Below are positions 1-8,695 of a stretch of DNA of 64,000 nt, in pieces. Source of the stretch: a bacterium. Lineage in GTDB: Bacteria > Desulfobacterota > JAPLJL01. The notes beneath the pieces were generated by a model. It was not told where the DNA came from, did no database searches, and saw only the letters and a program-made list of their open reading frames with translations. A program made the translations under genes and the position numbers. Numbering within the stretch: position 1 is the stretch's first letter; each line of letters opens with the position of its first letter. The DNA lies in NCBI GenBank assembly GCA_028713675.1, contig JAQTNV010000014.1, positions 4,621 through 68,620 on the forward strand. The letters are read 5' to 3'.

Positions 1-341
1 ATATCTTTTCCCACGCACAGCCGGGTGGAGATCGGCAGGGAACAGAGGTCAATACCTTCGGTAGTCAGATTCTCGGCGAAAACCCCGGGGCCCACGTCGA
101 AGCCCAGTTTTTTCATCTTGTTAATGCTTTCCATGGCCAGAAGACTTACCTGGCGGTGTCCTTCGGGGCAGGCATGGGCGTCTTCTTCCAGACCGTAATT
201 CTCCTTCAGGACGCCTTCCTTTCCGGGTTCCTTCCTGGTCCCCTTCTCTTCACTCCGGCAAACCGCCAGGATCCTCGGCTCTCCTCCGGTGGCATGATTT
301 TCATTATTTTTAACTTTCACCTTTGACCTATGAGCTTTCAT
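1..341 (-). CDS. MOSC-domain protein (3' end cut by window edge)
   Basis: The reverse-strand frame, not closed within the window, reads HRQVSLLAMESINKM, then GVFAENLTTEGIDL, then STRLCVGKD. This is the typical core of the MOSC family (sulfur-carrier and molybdenum-cofactor-linked domain). ATG at 341 is the first in-frame start, 10 bases after the stop of the ThiF-like gene, so the two are probably co-transcribed; GTG at 320 is the alternative. The start region lies in a low-complexity word-like tract, which makes the choice uncertain. MOSC proteins of this type are usually about 150 residues, so roughly a quarter is missing, including the part where a conserved cysteine normally lies. A link to molybdenum or tungsten cofactor metabolism is inferred from family and neighbour. 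Confidence 0.8.
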   Translation of the reverse strand, partial: MKAHRSKVKVKNNENHATGGEPRILAVCRSEEKGTRKEPGKEGVLKENYGLEEDAHACPEGHRQVSLLAMESINKMKKLGFDVGPGVFAENLTTEGIDLCSLPISTRLCVGKD

Positions 342-370
342 CCTTGATCTTTTACCTTTTACCTTTGATC
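303..370. repeat. Degenerate word tract (cttt-acc type)
   Basis: This AT-rich stretch is made of variations on the words accttt, actttcacc and cctttga. It spans the end of the ThiF-like gene and the start of the MOSC gene. Similar tracts occur at about 18349-18392, 36275-36305 and 40985-41032. It is not an exact tandem repeat. Confidence 0.55.
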
Positions 371-1284
371 CGATTCCACCACCACATTTCCAGAGGCTCG
401 ATCATCCCGCCCAGGGGACCCTGGAACAACCGCCAGAATAATTTCCTCTGCAGAATGAAAAAAGAATTGAGGTTGAAACCGTAAAGACGCTGGACGGAAA
501 CCCCCTTGCGGGAAACCCAATAATACCTCGGGGCGGTTACCGCTTTTTCCTTCCCGGTCAGGAACTTGAGCACCTCCCAGGCTCCCAGGGAAGAAGCCAG
601 CCACACCACGGGAGCCACCTGGGCCAGAGGCCGGCCTTCGTCGATATAATCGCGGTAATAATCCCTCGACCACCGGCCCTGAATCACGTAGTTGTAGTAG
701 GTAGCCAGCTTATAGCGTTTCTCGGTGAAAATCCTCTTCAGCCCTTCGTAATCCAGGCCCCGGGGAACGCCATGGATGGATTCAGCCGACGGGCCATCCG
801 GTCTGATGATGGAAACACATGCCCAAAAACCCGCGGGGACAACGAGGAGAGATGTTTTCCCCATCTCCTGCACTCCCCGAAAGCAAAGCAGGCTGAAAGC
901 GAAGTCGTCGGCGGCCGGGAAAACCAGGTCGGCGCGCTTGGCCAGTTCTAAAACCTCTTCCCGGGACAGAAGCCGGGGATGGATCTCCACTTCCGCTCCC
1001 GGATTGATTTTCCGGATATATGCACCGGCCGCCTCCGCCTTGTTCGTGCCCAGGGTATCGGTAAAGCAAAAGACCTGCCGGTTCATATTGGTCGGTTCAA
1101 ACCGGTCAAATTCCACCAGGATGAAGCGGGAAACCCCGCTCCGGGCCAGCAGGGTGGCGACGGTTCCTCCCACCCCTCCCAGGCCGATGATCAGAACCGT
1201 GGCCTTCCGGAGCCTTTCCTGCTCTTCGGGCCGGAAGAGCCCCTGGTTCCGCGAAAAATATTCCCGGTAGTTTTCGGTCCCCAT
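352..1284 (-). CDS. ThiF/MoeB/HesA-family E1-like adenylyltransferase
   Basis: This 310-residue protein has the Rossmann ATP-binding motif GLGGVGG at residues 34-40, followed by VEFDRFEPTNMNRQ, the acidic/Arg motif of E1-like enzymes that adenylate the C-terminal glycine of ubiquitin-like sulfur carriers (ThiS, MoaD). Only three cysteines are present and there is no CxxC pair, so the structural zinc site of classical MoeB and ThiF is missing. The last 60 residues are aromatic-rich (MWWWNRIKGKR) and not typical of the family. The gene lies downstream of cysE/cysK and directly upstream of a MOSC gene. A role in sulfur transfer or molybdenum cofactor metabolism is inferred; no ThiS or MoaD carrier is visible in the window. 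Confidence 0.82.
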   Translation of the reverse strand: MGTENYREYFSRNQGLFRPEEQERLRKATVLIIGLGGVGGTVATLLARSGVSRFILVEFDRFEPTNMNRQVFCFTDTLGTNKAEAAGAYIRKINPGAEVEIHPRLLSREEVLELAKRADLVFPAADDFAFSLLCFRGVQEMGKTSLLVVPAGFWACVSIIRPDGPSAESIHGVPRGLDYEGLKRIFTEKRYKLATYYNYVIQGRWSRDYYRDYIDEGRPLAQVAPVVWLASSLGAWEVLKFLTGKEKAVTAPRYYWVSRKGVSVQRLYGFNLNSFFILQRKLFWRLFQGPLGGMIEPLEMWWWNRIKGKR

Positions 1285-1391
1285 TGATCAGAATTCCTAA
1301 ATTCTAGGCCAGATTAAACCTCTACGGGAAATTCCGTTTCTTCAGTATATCCGAACGATCGGCTTTCGGAAAATCTTTCGAGGTCAGTTTT

Positions 1392-1465
1392 GTCTGATTT
1401 GTTTATCGGTCATCGGTTATCGCCTGCCCGGCAAACCCCGAGCGGAGCCGAAGGGGTTCCCGATT
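1392..1465. repeat. Composite short repeats between cysE and thiF-like gene
   Basis: The words cggtcatcggttatcg are followed by ccccgagcggagccgaagggg. The first resembles the cggt/ataaccggt tract at 44353-44387. The second belongs to the ctgagc...cgaagg family also seen at 25651, 55784 and 61412. Confidence 0.45.
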
Positions 1466-1488
1466 ATGGACCATTAGCGCAAACATCC

Positions 1489-2130
1489 TTATTTATCTTC
1501 CAGTTTCCTGATGCGTTCGTCCAGTTTTCGCTGATCGTCCATAACCGCCCGGAGTGCGTCCGCCACCGGGTCCGGCAGGCTTCCGTGGTTCAATTCCGCA
1601 GCAATCCTCTGTTTTTCCTGCTTGTTTACCACCCGTCCGGGAACCCCTACCACCGTGCATCCGGAAGGCACCGGGCGGATTACCACCGAGCCGGATCCGA
1701 TCATGACATCATCGCCGATCTCGATTGGGCCCAGGACGCAGGCGTTGGTGCCCACCACCACCCGGTTGCCCAAAGTGGGATGACGTTTTTTCTTTTCGGT
1801 GCTGACCCCGCCCAGAACCACTCCTTTGAAAATCAGGCAATCCTCCCCGATTTCGGAGGTTTCCCCGATCACGACCCCCATCCCGTGATCGATAAAGAGC
1901 CGATGCCCAATACTGGCGGCGGGATGAATCTCCACCCCCGTCATGAACCGGCCCAGTTGGCTGAGCACCCTGGCACAAAATCGGAAATTAATTTCCCAGA
2001 GCCAGTGAGCGACGCGGTAGACCCAGATCGCCTGGAGACCGGGATAGCAGATCACGATCTCCAGCCAGCCCCGGGCAGCCGGGTCCTTGGCCTGGGCCGA
2101 TCTGATATCCTCTCGTATTCTCGCCAGCAT
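1489..2130 (-). CDS. cysE: Serine O-acetyltransferase
   Basis: The protein has 213 residues, typical of the short EpsC/CysE type. It acetylates L-serine with acetyl-CoA to give O-acetylserine, the substrate of CysK. The catalytic segment [17 protein letters not shown] is followed by hexapeptide-repeat sequence of a left-handed beta-helix ([19 protein letters not shown]) and [15 protein letters not shown]. The C-terminal 35 residues are charged and probably coiled coil. The start ATG lies 14 bases after the cysK stop, with AAGG upstream, so rrf2-cysK-cysE reads as one leftward operon for cysteine synthesis. Confidence 0.95.
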   Translation of the reverse strand: MLARIREDIRSAQAKDPAARGWLEIVICYPGLQAIWVYRVAHWLWEINFRFCARVLSQLGRFMTGVEIHPAASIGHRLFIDHGMGVVIGETSEIGEDCLIFKGVVLGGVSTEKKKRHPTLGNRVVVGTNACVLGPIEIGDDVMIGSGSVVIRPVPSGCTVVGVPGRVVNKQEKQRIAAELNHGSLPDPVADALRAVMDDQRKLDERIRKLEDK

Positions 2131-2144
2131 GTTCCGACCTTTCT

Positions 2145-3110
2145 TCAGCCGACCACCCCGAAAAGAGCGGTGGAGAGATAACGCTCACCGGTATCGGGCA
2201 TGATCACCACGATTAATTTTCCCCGGTTTTCCGGCCTGCGTCCCACCGTCAGCGCCGCCCAGGCGGCGGCCCCGGAGGATATCCCCGCCAGGATCCCTTC
2301 CTCGCGGGCAAGCCTCCGCGCCAGGTCCTCCGCGTCCTCGTTTTTCACCTTGACAACCTCGTCAATCAAATCGGCGCGGTAGACCCCGGGAACAAATCCG
2401 GCCCCGATCCCCTGGATCCGATGGGAGCCCGGTTTTCCGCCGGAAAGCACCGGTGAAGCCTCCGGCTCCACCGCCACCGCGCGCACGGACGGTTTCTTGG
2501 CCTTGAGCGCCTCCGCGATCCCGGTGATCGTCCCCCCGGTCCCCACCCCGGCCACGACTATATCCACCCGCCCCTCAGTATCCCTCCAGATTTCCTCGGC
2601 CGTGGTCAGGCGGTGGATTTCCGGATTGGCCGGGTTTTCAAACTGCATCGGCATGAACGAATTCGGAGTCTCTTTCTTCAATTCCCCGGCCTTTTTTATC
2701 GCCCCCGTCATCCCTTCCGGACCGGGGGTCAGGACTATCTCCGCCCCCAGGATCTTGAGGAGCTTCCTCCGCTCCATGCTCATCGTCTCGGGCATGGTCA
2801 GGACCAGGCGATAGCCCCGGGCAGCGCAGACAAAAGCCAGGCCCACCCCGGTATTGCCGCTGGTGGGCTCGATGATCACGGTATCCCGTACAATCAAACC
2901 TTTTTCCTCGGCGTCCAGGATCATCGCCACCCCGATCCGGTCCTTGATACTCCCCAGGGGATTAAAGGATTCCAGCTTGGCGATCACTTCCGCCCCTACC
3001 CCCTCGGTAACCCGGTTCAGGCGGACCAGGGGGGTATTTCCGATCAGTTCGGTCGAATCCCGGGCAATCCCGCGATAGATATCTTTGATCTCCAGCCCTT
3101 TATATTTCAT
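2145..3110 (-). CDS. cysK: Cysteine synthase A (O-acetylserine sulfhydrylase)
   Basis: The 321-residue PLP enzyme makes cysteine from O-acetylserine and sulfide. [12 protein letters not shown] opens the domain, the PLP lysine lies in [21 protein letters not shown] binds the substrate carboxylate, and [10 protein letters not shown] is the phosphate loop. The frame is open to 3215, but ATG at 3110 has GGAG six bases upstream and gives the normal family N-terminus; the 35 upstream codons come from an AT-rich gap with the word repeat ggtcctataggact. The gene sits between the Rrf2 regulator and cysE. Confidence 0.95.
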   Translation of the reverse strand: MKYKGLEIKDIYRGIARDSTELIGNTPLVRLNRVTEGVGAEVIAKLESFNPLGSIKDRIGVAMILDAEEKGLIVRDTVIIEPTSGNTGVGLAFVCAARGYRLVLTMPETMSMERRKLLKILGAEIVLTPGPEGMTGAIKKAGELKKETPNSFMPMQFENPANPEIHRLTTAEEIWRDTEGRVDIVVAGVGTGGTITGIAEALKAKKPSVRAVAVEPEASPVLSGGKPGSHRIQGIGAGFVPGVYRADLIDEVVKVKNEDAEDLARRLAREEGILAGISSGAAAWAALTVGRRPENRGKLIVVIMPDTGERYLSTALFGVVG

Positions 3111-3171
3111 TCTTTTCTCCCTGTCTTTATAGGTCCTATAGGACTTATATGACGTATTGGACCTATTAAAA

Positions 3172-3612
3172 TTAGATGTAGTACATCTGATCCGGTTTTT
3201 TCCCTTCTTTCTCAATCCTGACGAGATCTTCGAGCGTGATCGAAGTCAGGGTTTTCTTGATCGAGTCGCTGACCCGGCACCAGAGAACCCTGGTGGCGCA
3301 AACCGGAACCCGCTCGCAGGAGCCCGGCTTTTCTACGCATTCCACCGGGGTCAGCGGCCCCTCCAGGGCCTCAACCACTTCCCCCACGTTAATATCGGCC
3401 GGAGGACGGGACAGGACATACCCGCCCCTGGCCCCCCGGGAACTCTTCACCAAATCGGCCTTCTTCAATATATGAATCAACTGGGCCAGGTATTTTTCCG
3501 GGATGCCCCTGGATTTCGCGATTTGAGAAACATGAATCGCTTTTTCTCCATATCTGCCTGCCAGTTCCAGACAAGCCCTGATCCCGTATCTGCCTTTTGT
3601 GGAAATTCTCAT
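3172..3612 (-). CDS. Rrf2-family transcriptional regulator (IscR/CymR-like)
   Basis: The 146-residue protein has the Rrf2 winged helix: [18 protein letters not shown], recognition region [19 protein letters not shown], and wing [15 protein letters not shown]. Cysteines at 92, 99, 105 and 112 lie where IscR carries its three Fe-S ligands (92, 98, 104 in E. coli), so it may bind an iron-sulfur cluster. CymR-type relatives control cysteine metabolism. As first gene of the rrf2-cysK-cysE operon it most likely senses cysteine, O-acetylserine or Fe-S status and controls its own operon. This is inferred from context. No Shine-Dalgarno sequence precedes the ATG. Confidence 0.9.
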   Translation of the reverse strand: MRISTKGRYGIRACLELAGRYGEKAIHVSQIAKSRGIPEKYLAQLIHILKKADLVKSSRGARGGYVLSRPPADINVGEVVEALEGPLTPVECVEKPGSCERVPVCATRVLWCRVSDSIKKTLTSITLEDLVRIEKEGKKPDQMYYI

Positions 3613-3618
3613 TTTTTA

Positions 3619-3647
3619 AACATAACTATTGTAATTGAATTTGTCAA
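3619..3647 (-). promoter_or_regulatory. Sigma-70-type promoter of the rrf2-cysK-cysE operon
   Basis: On the reverse strand, TTGACA (3642-3647) and TATGTT (3619-3624) are separated by 17 bases. Transcription would begin near 3612-3613, at the A of the rrf2 ATG, so the mRNA may be leaderless. Confidence 0.6.
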
Positions 3648-3711
3648 GATTGAATGTAATATTATTTAAATATTTCAAAATATCTATTAATTATCAGTAA
3701 GTTAAAGATTG

Positions 3712-6700
3712 TCAGAACAAGCCGGAAATCCGAAATACAGAAAAATTATTTCTTCCGTCCAGGGTATAGATATAGACATTATTTGAAAGATCGTCTTTAA
3801 AGGCCTCCACTTTCTCCACAGCGTAGTCGGTTTCGTTGGCCAGTATGTTCAATGCCTTGGGATTGGAGACATCGATTATAATCAGGCCAGCTTTCAGCGA
3901 CACGGTTCCCGCCCCCAGCACGGCATAGGTATCAAACACCCTGATCGCGGAATAGATCCGGTCGCCCTCCGTGCTGATCGCGATGCGGGAAACCTCGCTG
4001 ACCGCCGTCGGATAACTGATATCCAATACTTTAAGATTCGTCCCGTCCGTGATATACGCGTAATCACCCTGGATATCAAATCCCTGGAAGCCGAGGCTTA
4101 TATCCTGATCATAGTACTCGGCCACCACCGTCACCGCCTGTGGATAGTGGCAATCCAAAACCTTGAGGCTGTAAGAGCCCAAAAGGTAGACAAAATCCCC
4201 CCGGGCAATTAACTGGATCGATGAATCATCGATCGTTCCCATCAGGGCGGGCGCCGCCGGGCTGGAAATGTCCAGGATATAGAGTTTGCCCGCTTTAAAA
4301 TACAACCTTTCATCGGTTCCCCAGACCGAGCTGACCCCCTTGATGGTACTTGAGTCATCAGGCCATTTCTTGACCAGGGAAGGGGTTTCCGGCGAGGGGT
4401 TATTCCGATCGGCCACCCAGAGGGCATCCTCGTCGGTCGGATCGGGGTCGGGGATGACAATATTGCGATCCGCGATGTAAAGATAGTTGTGGCCCGGGTC
4501 TTCCCAAACCCCATAGGTATCGCCCGGGGTGTCCACGTTAGCTATGATAATGGGATTCTCGGGGCTGTACGTGACGTTCATGATATCCACCCCGCCCTCT
4601 CCCAGCGCCAGGAAAAGCTCCGGGCGGCGCATGAACATGTCCCGCGGAATTCCCGAAGCGCTGTAAGACCTGACCATCGCCGGGCTGGCCGAATAAGGTC
4701 CGCGGCCGGTCAGATTATTCTTGGCCACCGTAATCCCCAGCGCCCCGTCCGCGATCAGGGAATAATCTCCGTAAGTTTCGATTTCGTTGACTGAGTCATT
4801 GTTGCAGCACCAGGGGTTGGGATCAAAACGATCGTCCGGAACGCCCGAGACCATTCGGGGATTAAGCGGATCGGAATAGTCCACGATCTGCATCCCTAAA
4901 CCACCCATCGCCGCGTAAACGAGATCACCTTGGGCCGTGATGCTGTTCAGGTAAGGTCCCAGATAGTCATCCTTTAAATTGCTGAATCGCGAGACATATG
5001 ACCGGACGTAATCGAACTTATAGCTCGCGCCGGGTTTGCAATCGAAAATCCTGATCCCGTTTCCGTAAAATTCATATCGGGAATCGTCCAGCTTGATCCC
5101 GTCCTCATACAGGGACGAAGGCATATTCGAATCGCCCTTTTCCGCCGTGTACGTATATTTCAAGTCAGCGGTGGCGGTGGAGGCCAGGGGATAAACCGGA
5201 ACGGGTGACAGATCCTCTCCCCAGACAAACAGGCTGCCCTCCAGACTGGTCAGATCGCTCACGTCGTAGGTAATGATCTCGCTCTGATGGTATGGCATCG
5301 CGGAATCGCAGACGCCGCCCATGTAAAGATAACGCCTGCCGTCCGGATGATCGGCCCAATCGACGCTGATGGGGTTATAGCGGCTCTCCCGGGTCTGGTA
5401 ATTCAAAGTCAGCGTGGGGGCCATGCCGATGATCGGGGCCGACTGCCCCCAGTGCGGATACCGGAAGTCATAAACCACCGTCCCCTGGTATCTCACCCCG
5501 AGGTAGATATAGCCCCGGGGATCCCATTTTACCGAAACGGGATCGCCCCCCTGCGCCCCGTAAAGCTCCGGGGTATAGTTGATGGAATACAAGCCCACCG
5601 CGTTGGGGTAAAGGTCATCGTACCACTTGGTCAGGTCGTAGATATCGAGCCGGGGCGGATAGGAGCAGGCCACAAAAGCGAAAACCCGGCCCCCGTATTC
5701 CACCACCTCCAAGTCGGACATCTGGCAGAAAGCCAGCTGGCCCTCGTAAATCACGTAATAAGGGGAAGGCACGTAATAGACCATCAACCCCGCGTCCCGG
5801 TTCACCAGGTAAACTATGTCCCCGTATTTCTTGACCTTCTGGGTATAGCCCGCGGCGGCGATCCTTTCCACCAGGGTCATCTGGCCGGGATTGGAGAGAT
5901 CGGGTATGGTGAATATGCCCATCCCGCCGGTTCCCATGGCGACGAAGATATCGGCGAAATTTCCGGCCTGGTTTACATCCAGGAACAAACCCTCGGCCGT
6001 CCCGCCTCCGTAGTCGCGGTTGAAAACCAGGTTGATCGCGAGGCTGACCTTGACGGTAATTTTATTGGAATAGGTAACGGCCCCGTTATCGTCCATCACC
6101 CGGGCCCGGATCTGATACCAGCCGGCCCGGGTAAAGGTATGGACCAGGGAAAAATCAAAGAAAGAAACCGGGGGAGCCAGGATCTGGCTCTCTTCGAAAA
6201 CCCCGTCGTCATTCAGATCCCAGTCGCAACTAATCATCACCCCGTCCGTATCCATGGCGCGGGCCACCAGAGTAACCGTCAGGGGCGAGATCCCCTCCGC
6301 CTGCGGGGAAGAGTAGAACTCGGTGATGATCGGCGGCAAATTCTGCTTGGCGTCGATATTGCCCAGGTCATAGCCGCTGAGATCGCAGTTGTCAAAAGCC
6401 TGGACGGAAACCGTGGTCCGGACGGGATCGATAAATTCATATTCGATCTGGCTCTGCTCGGTTTCCAGGTCATAAATCTGGTCCCCGTTCAAATCCCATT
6501 GATACCTGACGATTTCGGTGTATTTACTCCCGGGCCGGGCAGTGGCCTTTATGCTGGCCACAAACGGGACCTTGCCCTTGATCGGATTCACCGTCATTGT
6601 CACCGAGGGGGGATGAATATCATCCTGCTTCGAGGTGCAAAAATCGGGAAGTCCCGTCTGATTCGGATTGTTCTTTTCCGCCTTTTCACAGGCAGCCGGG

Positions 6701-6777
6701 AGCAGAAAAAGAAAAACCGGGAGGGAAAACAAAACAAGAAGACCTGCCCGGGTTCTATTTGCGGATGATTTAATCAT
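3712..6777 (-). CDS. Large lipoprotein with two PKD-like domains and LVIVD-type repeats
   Basis: The 1021-residue protein begins with a signal peptide ending LFLLPAACEK, a probable lipoprotein site. Two PKD-like domains follow: PSVTMTVNPIKGKVPF to about residue 135, and one with VTLVARAMDTDGV and DWDLNDDGVFEE. The rest holds degenerate repeats of the LVIVD propeller type, for example GLGMQIVDYSDPLNPRMVSG, KLYILDISSPAAPALMGTID, LKVLDISYPTAVSEV and LIIIDVSNPKALNILAN. It is predicted to sit on the cell surface or outer membrane. The function is unknown. It is the first of three neighbouring leftward propeller-like lipoproteins. No Shine-Dalgarno sequence is obvious. Confidence 0.82.
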   Translation of the reverse strand: MIKSSANRTRAGLLVLFSLPVFLFLLPAACEKAEKNNPNQTGLPDFCTSKQDDIHPPSVTMTVNPIKGKVPFVASIKATARPGSKYTEIVRYQWDLNGDQIYDLETEQSQIEYEFIDPVRTTVSVQAFDNCDLSGYDLGNIDAKQNLPPIITEFYSSPQAEGISPLTVTLVARAMDTDGVMISCDWDLNDDGVFEESQILAPPVSFFDFSLVHTFTRAGWYQIRARVMDDNGAVTYSNKITVKVSLAINLVFNRDYGGGTAEGLFLDVNQAGNFADIFVAMGTGGMGIFTIPDLSNPGQMTLVERIAAAGYTQKVKKYGDIVYLVNRDAGLMVYYVPSPYYVIYEGQLAFCQMSDLEVVEYGGRVFAFVACSYPPRLDIYDLTKWYDDLYPNAVGLYSINYTPELYGAQGGDPVSVKWDPRGYIYLGVRYQGTVVYDFRYPHWGQSAPIIGMAPTLTLNYQTRESRYNPISVDWADHPDGRRYLYMGGVCDSAMPYHQSEIITYDVSDLTSLEGSLFVWGEDLSPVPVYPLASTATADLKYTYTAEKGDSNMPSSLYEDGIKLDDSRYEFYGNGIRIFDCKPGASYKFDYVRSYVSRFSNLKDDYLGPYLNSITAQGDLVYAAMGGLGMQIVDYSDPLNPRMVSGVPDDRFDPNPWCCNNDSVNEIETYGDYSLIADGALGITVAKNNLTGRGPYSASPAMVRSYSASGIPRDMFMRRPELFLALGEGGVDIMNVTYSPENPIIIANVDTPGDTYGVWEDPGHNYLYIADRNIVIPDPDPTDEDALWVADRNNPSPETPSLVKKWPDDSSTIKGVSSVWGTDERLYFKAGKLYILDISSPAAPALMGTIDDSSIQLIARGDFVYLLGSYSLKVLDCHYPQAVTVVAEYYDQDISLGFQGFDIQGDYAYITDGTNLKVLDISYPTAVSEVSRIAISTEGDRIYSAIRVFDTYAVLGAGTVSLKAGLIIIDVSNPKALNILANETDYAVEKVEAFKDDLSNNVYIYTLDGRNNFSVFRISGLF

Positions 6778-6965
6778 AAAAGACCTGTGGCCGGATCACG
6801 CGGATCATCGGGAATTTCCGCGTCTGCATTTATTATAACGGATTTATGCCCGGGATTTAAGTTGAACCGTTCAAACCCGCCCGGGCCTTCCTTTTCCGGG
6901 GAAGGAAAAGGGTCAGGAAAAATATCGGGTGAGTCCGGTGGAAGAGAGGCCTGAACCGTAAATAA

Positions 6966-8591
6966 TCAGGGGTATTGAATCTCGGCGTAGAGCAGGACGT
7001 TGTGATCAAGGTCCTGGAAAACAACGCCGATCGTTCCGTCGGAGGCGACCTTGAGATTGGACCAGGCTCCGGCCCTGACTCCAAACGTCCGGTTCTGATT
7101 GTCGGTGAAAGCCGTGTTCACCAGATAGGGTACCCACTGCCCGGTGGTCCGGGAGGCAAAACGAAGCATCTGCCGGGAGGTGTCAAAATAGCCGATGACC
7201 GGGTAGTTGGACGCTTCGGAGGTGGGCTGGAAAAGGCTGATGGAGCAATAACTTCCGACCACCCCGCCCCGTTCCACCGATTCCAGGGTCCAGGACCCCT
7301 TGTTCGGAAGGGTGTCGTCTCGAATCCAGGTCCCGTAATTAAGGTCCCCGAGGTCGGCATTGTAGTAGCAGATATGGAAAGGTCCGCCGGCCGCGGGATC
7401 AATCACCAGGTCGTTCCAGAACCCCTCGTCCCAGTCCCTCTCGTAGTAGATCGAGGAAAGGAAGGCCCCACCCAGCGAATTCGCGAAATGCACATCGTCC
7501 CGGGGATAGGAAATGGAATACTCATAATCGTCGCGATAAACATCATCCACGATCTCGATGGTCTGTTGATCGACATAATGATATTGGTCTCGGTTCAGGG
7601 ATTTTACCGCCTGGAAGACCCCGGTCATCTGGCTGATGAAGGTTTCCGATTTGTCTTCGGTGGAGGGAAATTCCAGCTTGGCCTGATGGGGGGATGCGGC
7701 GCTGAAATACAGCATCTCGTGGGTACGAATCTTTTTCACCTGTTCGAGCTTCCAATAATCGTAGGAAACCTCCTGGCTGGCCATGACCTGCCGGGCGATC
7801 CGGAGATTGGCGTTGGAGGCGTCATAATAAAGAATAAAAGGATTTTCGTTGTAATCGAGGGCGATGGAGGTTTTCCCGTTGATAACCCCTCCGATGATCG
7901 AGGAAGAACCCTCCCCGATACCGGTATCCACCGCGGAGGTATACTCCGGCCGGCCTACCCCGATCCAGCGGAGATACCGTAAGCTATGGTAATGCTGCTC
8001 AAGGTAACTCACGTTGATGGAGGGAAGCTGGCTTCCGCTGTTGACCCCTACCGCCAGGGAAGCCCATGACCCCGGATAGCCGGAAATCGTGTCCGGATTG
8101 TCAAGGACAAATATTTCCCAGGGAGACCCGGAACCGATCCGCCGGGCGTACTTGAGTTCAAAACGGTTCTTCTCGTAATAGGTGATATGGGGGTTATTAT
8201 TCCGGTCCAGCCGCAGGGTGGCGTACATTCCGACATCCCCGCCCGAGTCCACCACTTCGGTGATAAAACCTCCCCCGGCGCGCTCGGCGTATTTCAAAGT
8301 CCCGTTGGAGAAATCGTAATAGGCAACATGGGGGTTGTTCCCGGAATCAAAGGCAAGGCTCGCATACTGCCCCACCATTTCAGTGAGGTTAGAGCCGTCG
8401 TCCACCACGGAAATACTTTTAACCCCCAGGGTAGCCAGAGGAGGCTGCTGCGCGGTCTGCACGACAAACGCCGGCGGGTCGGCCCGGCCGCAGCTATTGG
8501 CAAAGGGCATAAAGCAAAGGGCAAGGAGAAGGATGATTGTTCCCCACCCTCGGAGGGATGCCTTTCCCCTTTTCATTTCCAAATGATCCAT
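6966..8591 (-). CDS. Predicted lipoprotein with propeller-like YYD repeats
   Basis: The 541-residue protein has a hydrophobic leader LLLALCFMPFANSC; the lipobox is atypical. The body repeats a motif of the form SLAFDSGNNPHVAYYDFSNG followed by TLKYA, with later copies TLRLDRNNNPHITYYEKN and SIALDYNENPFILYYDASN. This spacing suggests blades of a beta-propeller. ATG at 8576 (MKRGKASLRG) is an equally good start and gives a more normal signal peptide. The leader DNA matches the caaagggcaaaggg word repeat. The protein is a paralogue of the next upstream gene (8696-9988). Substrate and role are unknown. Confidence 0.75.
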   Translation of the reverse strand: MDHLEMKRGKASLRGWGTIILLLALCFMPFANSCGRADPPAFVVQTAQQPPLATLGVKSISVVDDGSNLTEMVGQYASLAFDSGNNPHVAYYDFSNGTLKYAERAGGGFITEVVDSGGDVGMYATLRLDRNNNPHITYYEKNRFELKYARRIGSGSPWEIFVLDNPDTISGYPGSWASLAVGVNSGSQLPSINVSYLEQHYHSLRYLRWIGVGRPEYTSAVDTGIGEGSSSIIGGVINGKTSIALDYNENPFILYYDASNANLRIARQVMASQEVSYDYWKLEQVKKIRTHEMLYFSAASPHQAKLEFPSTEDKSETFISQMTGVFQAVKSLNRDQYHYVDQQTIEIVDDVYRDDYEYSISYPRDDVHFANSLGGAFLSSIYYERDWDEGFWNDLVIDPAAGGPFHICYYNADLGDLNYGTWIRDDTLPNKGSWTLESVERGGVVGSYCSISLFQPTSEASNYPVIGYFDTSRQMLRFASRTTGQWVPYLVNTAFTDNQNRTFGVRAGAWSNLKVASDGTIGVVFQDLDHNVLLYAEIQYP

Positions 8592-8680
8592 TCGGTCTCT
8601 TTGGTCTATTTGGTCTTTCTGGTTTATTTGATTTCTTTATTTAAACTCTAAACTATAAACTCGAAACTCGAGACTTTTTA
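8580..8680. repeat. Word tract (ggtctatttggtc / aactcgaaactcg)
   Basis: On the + strand the words cggtctctttggtctatttgg run into a second type, aaactcgaaactcgagac. The second type recurs at 25768-25800. The tract forms the leader of the adjacent lipoprotein gene. Confidence 0.5.
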
Positions 8681-8695
8681 TATTCCGCAATTATT

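Noticed and set aside
3110-3215. Longer cysK start
   Set aside because: Overlaps the end of the rrf2 gene, lacks family similarity, and ATG 3110 has a GGAG site.
5287-6768. A long open frame on the + strand (493 codons) opposite the PKD/LVIVD lipoprotein
   Set aside because: It lies fully antisense to a gene with a clear signal peptide and domains, and its translation has no recognisable motif. GC-rich third positions make such shadows common.
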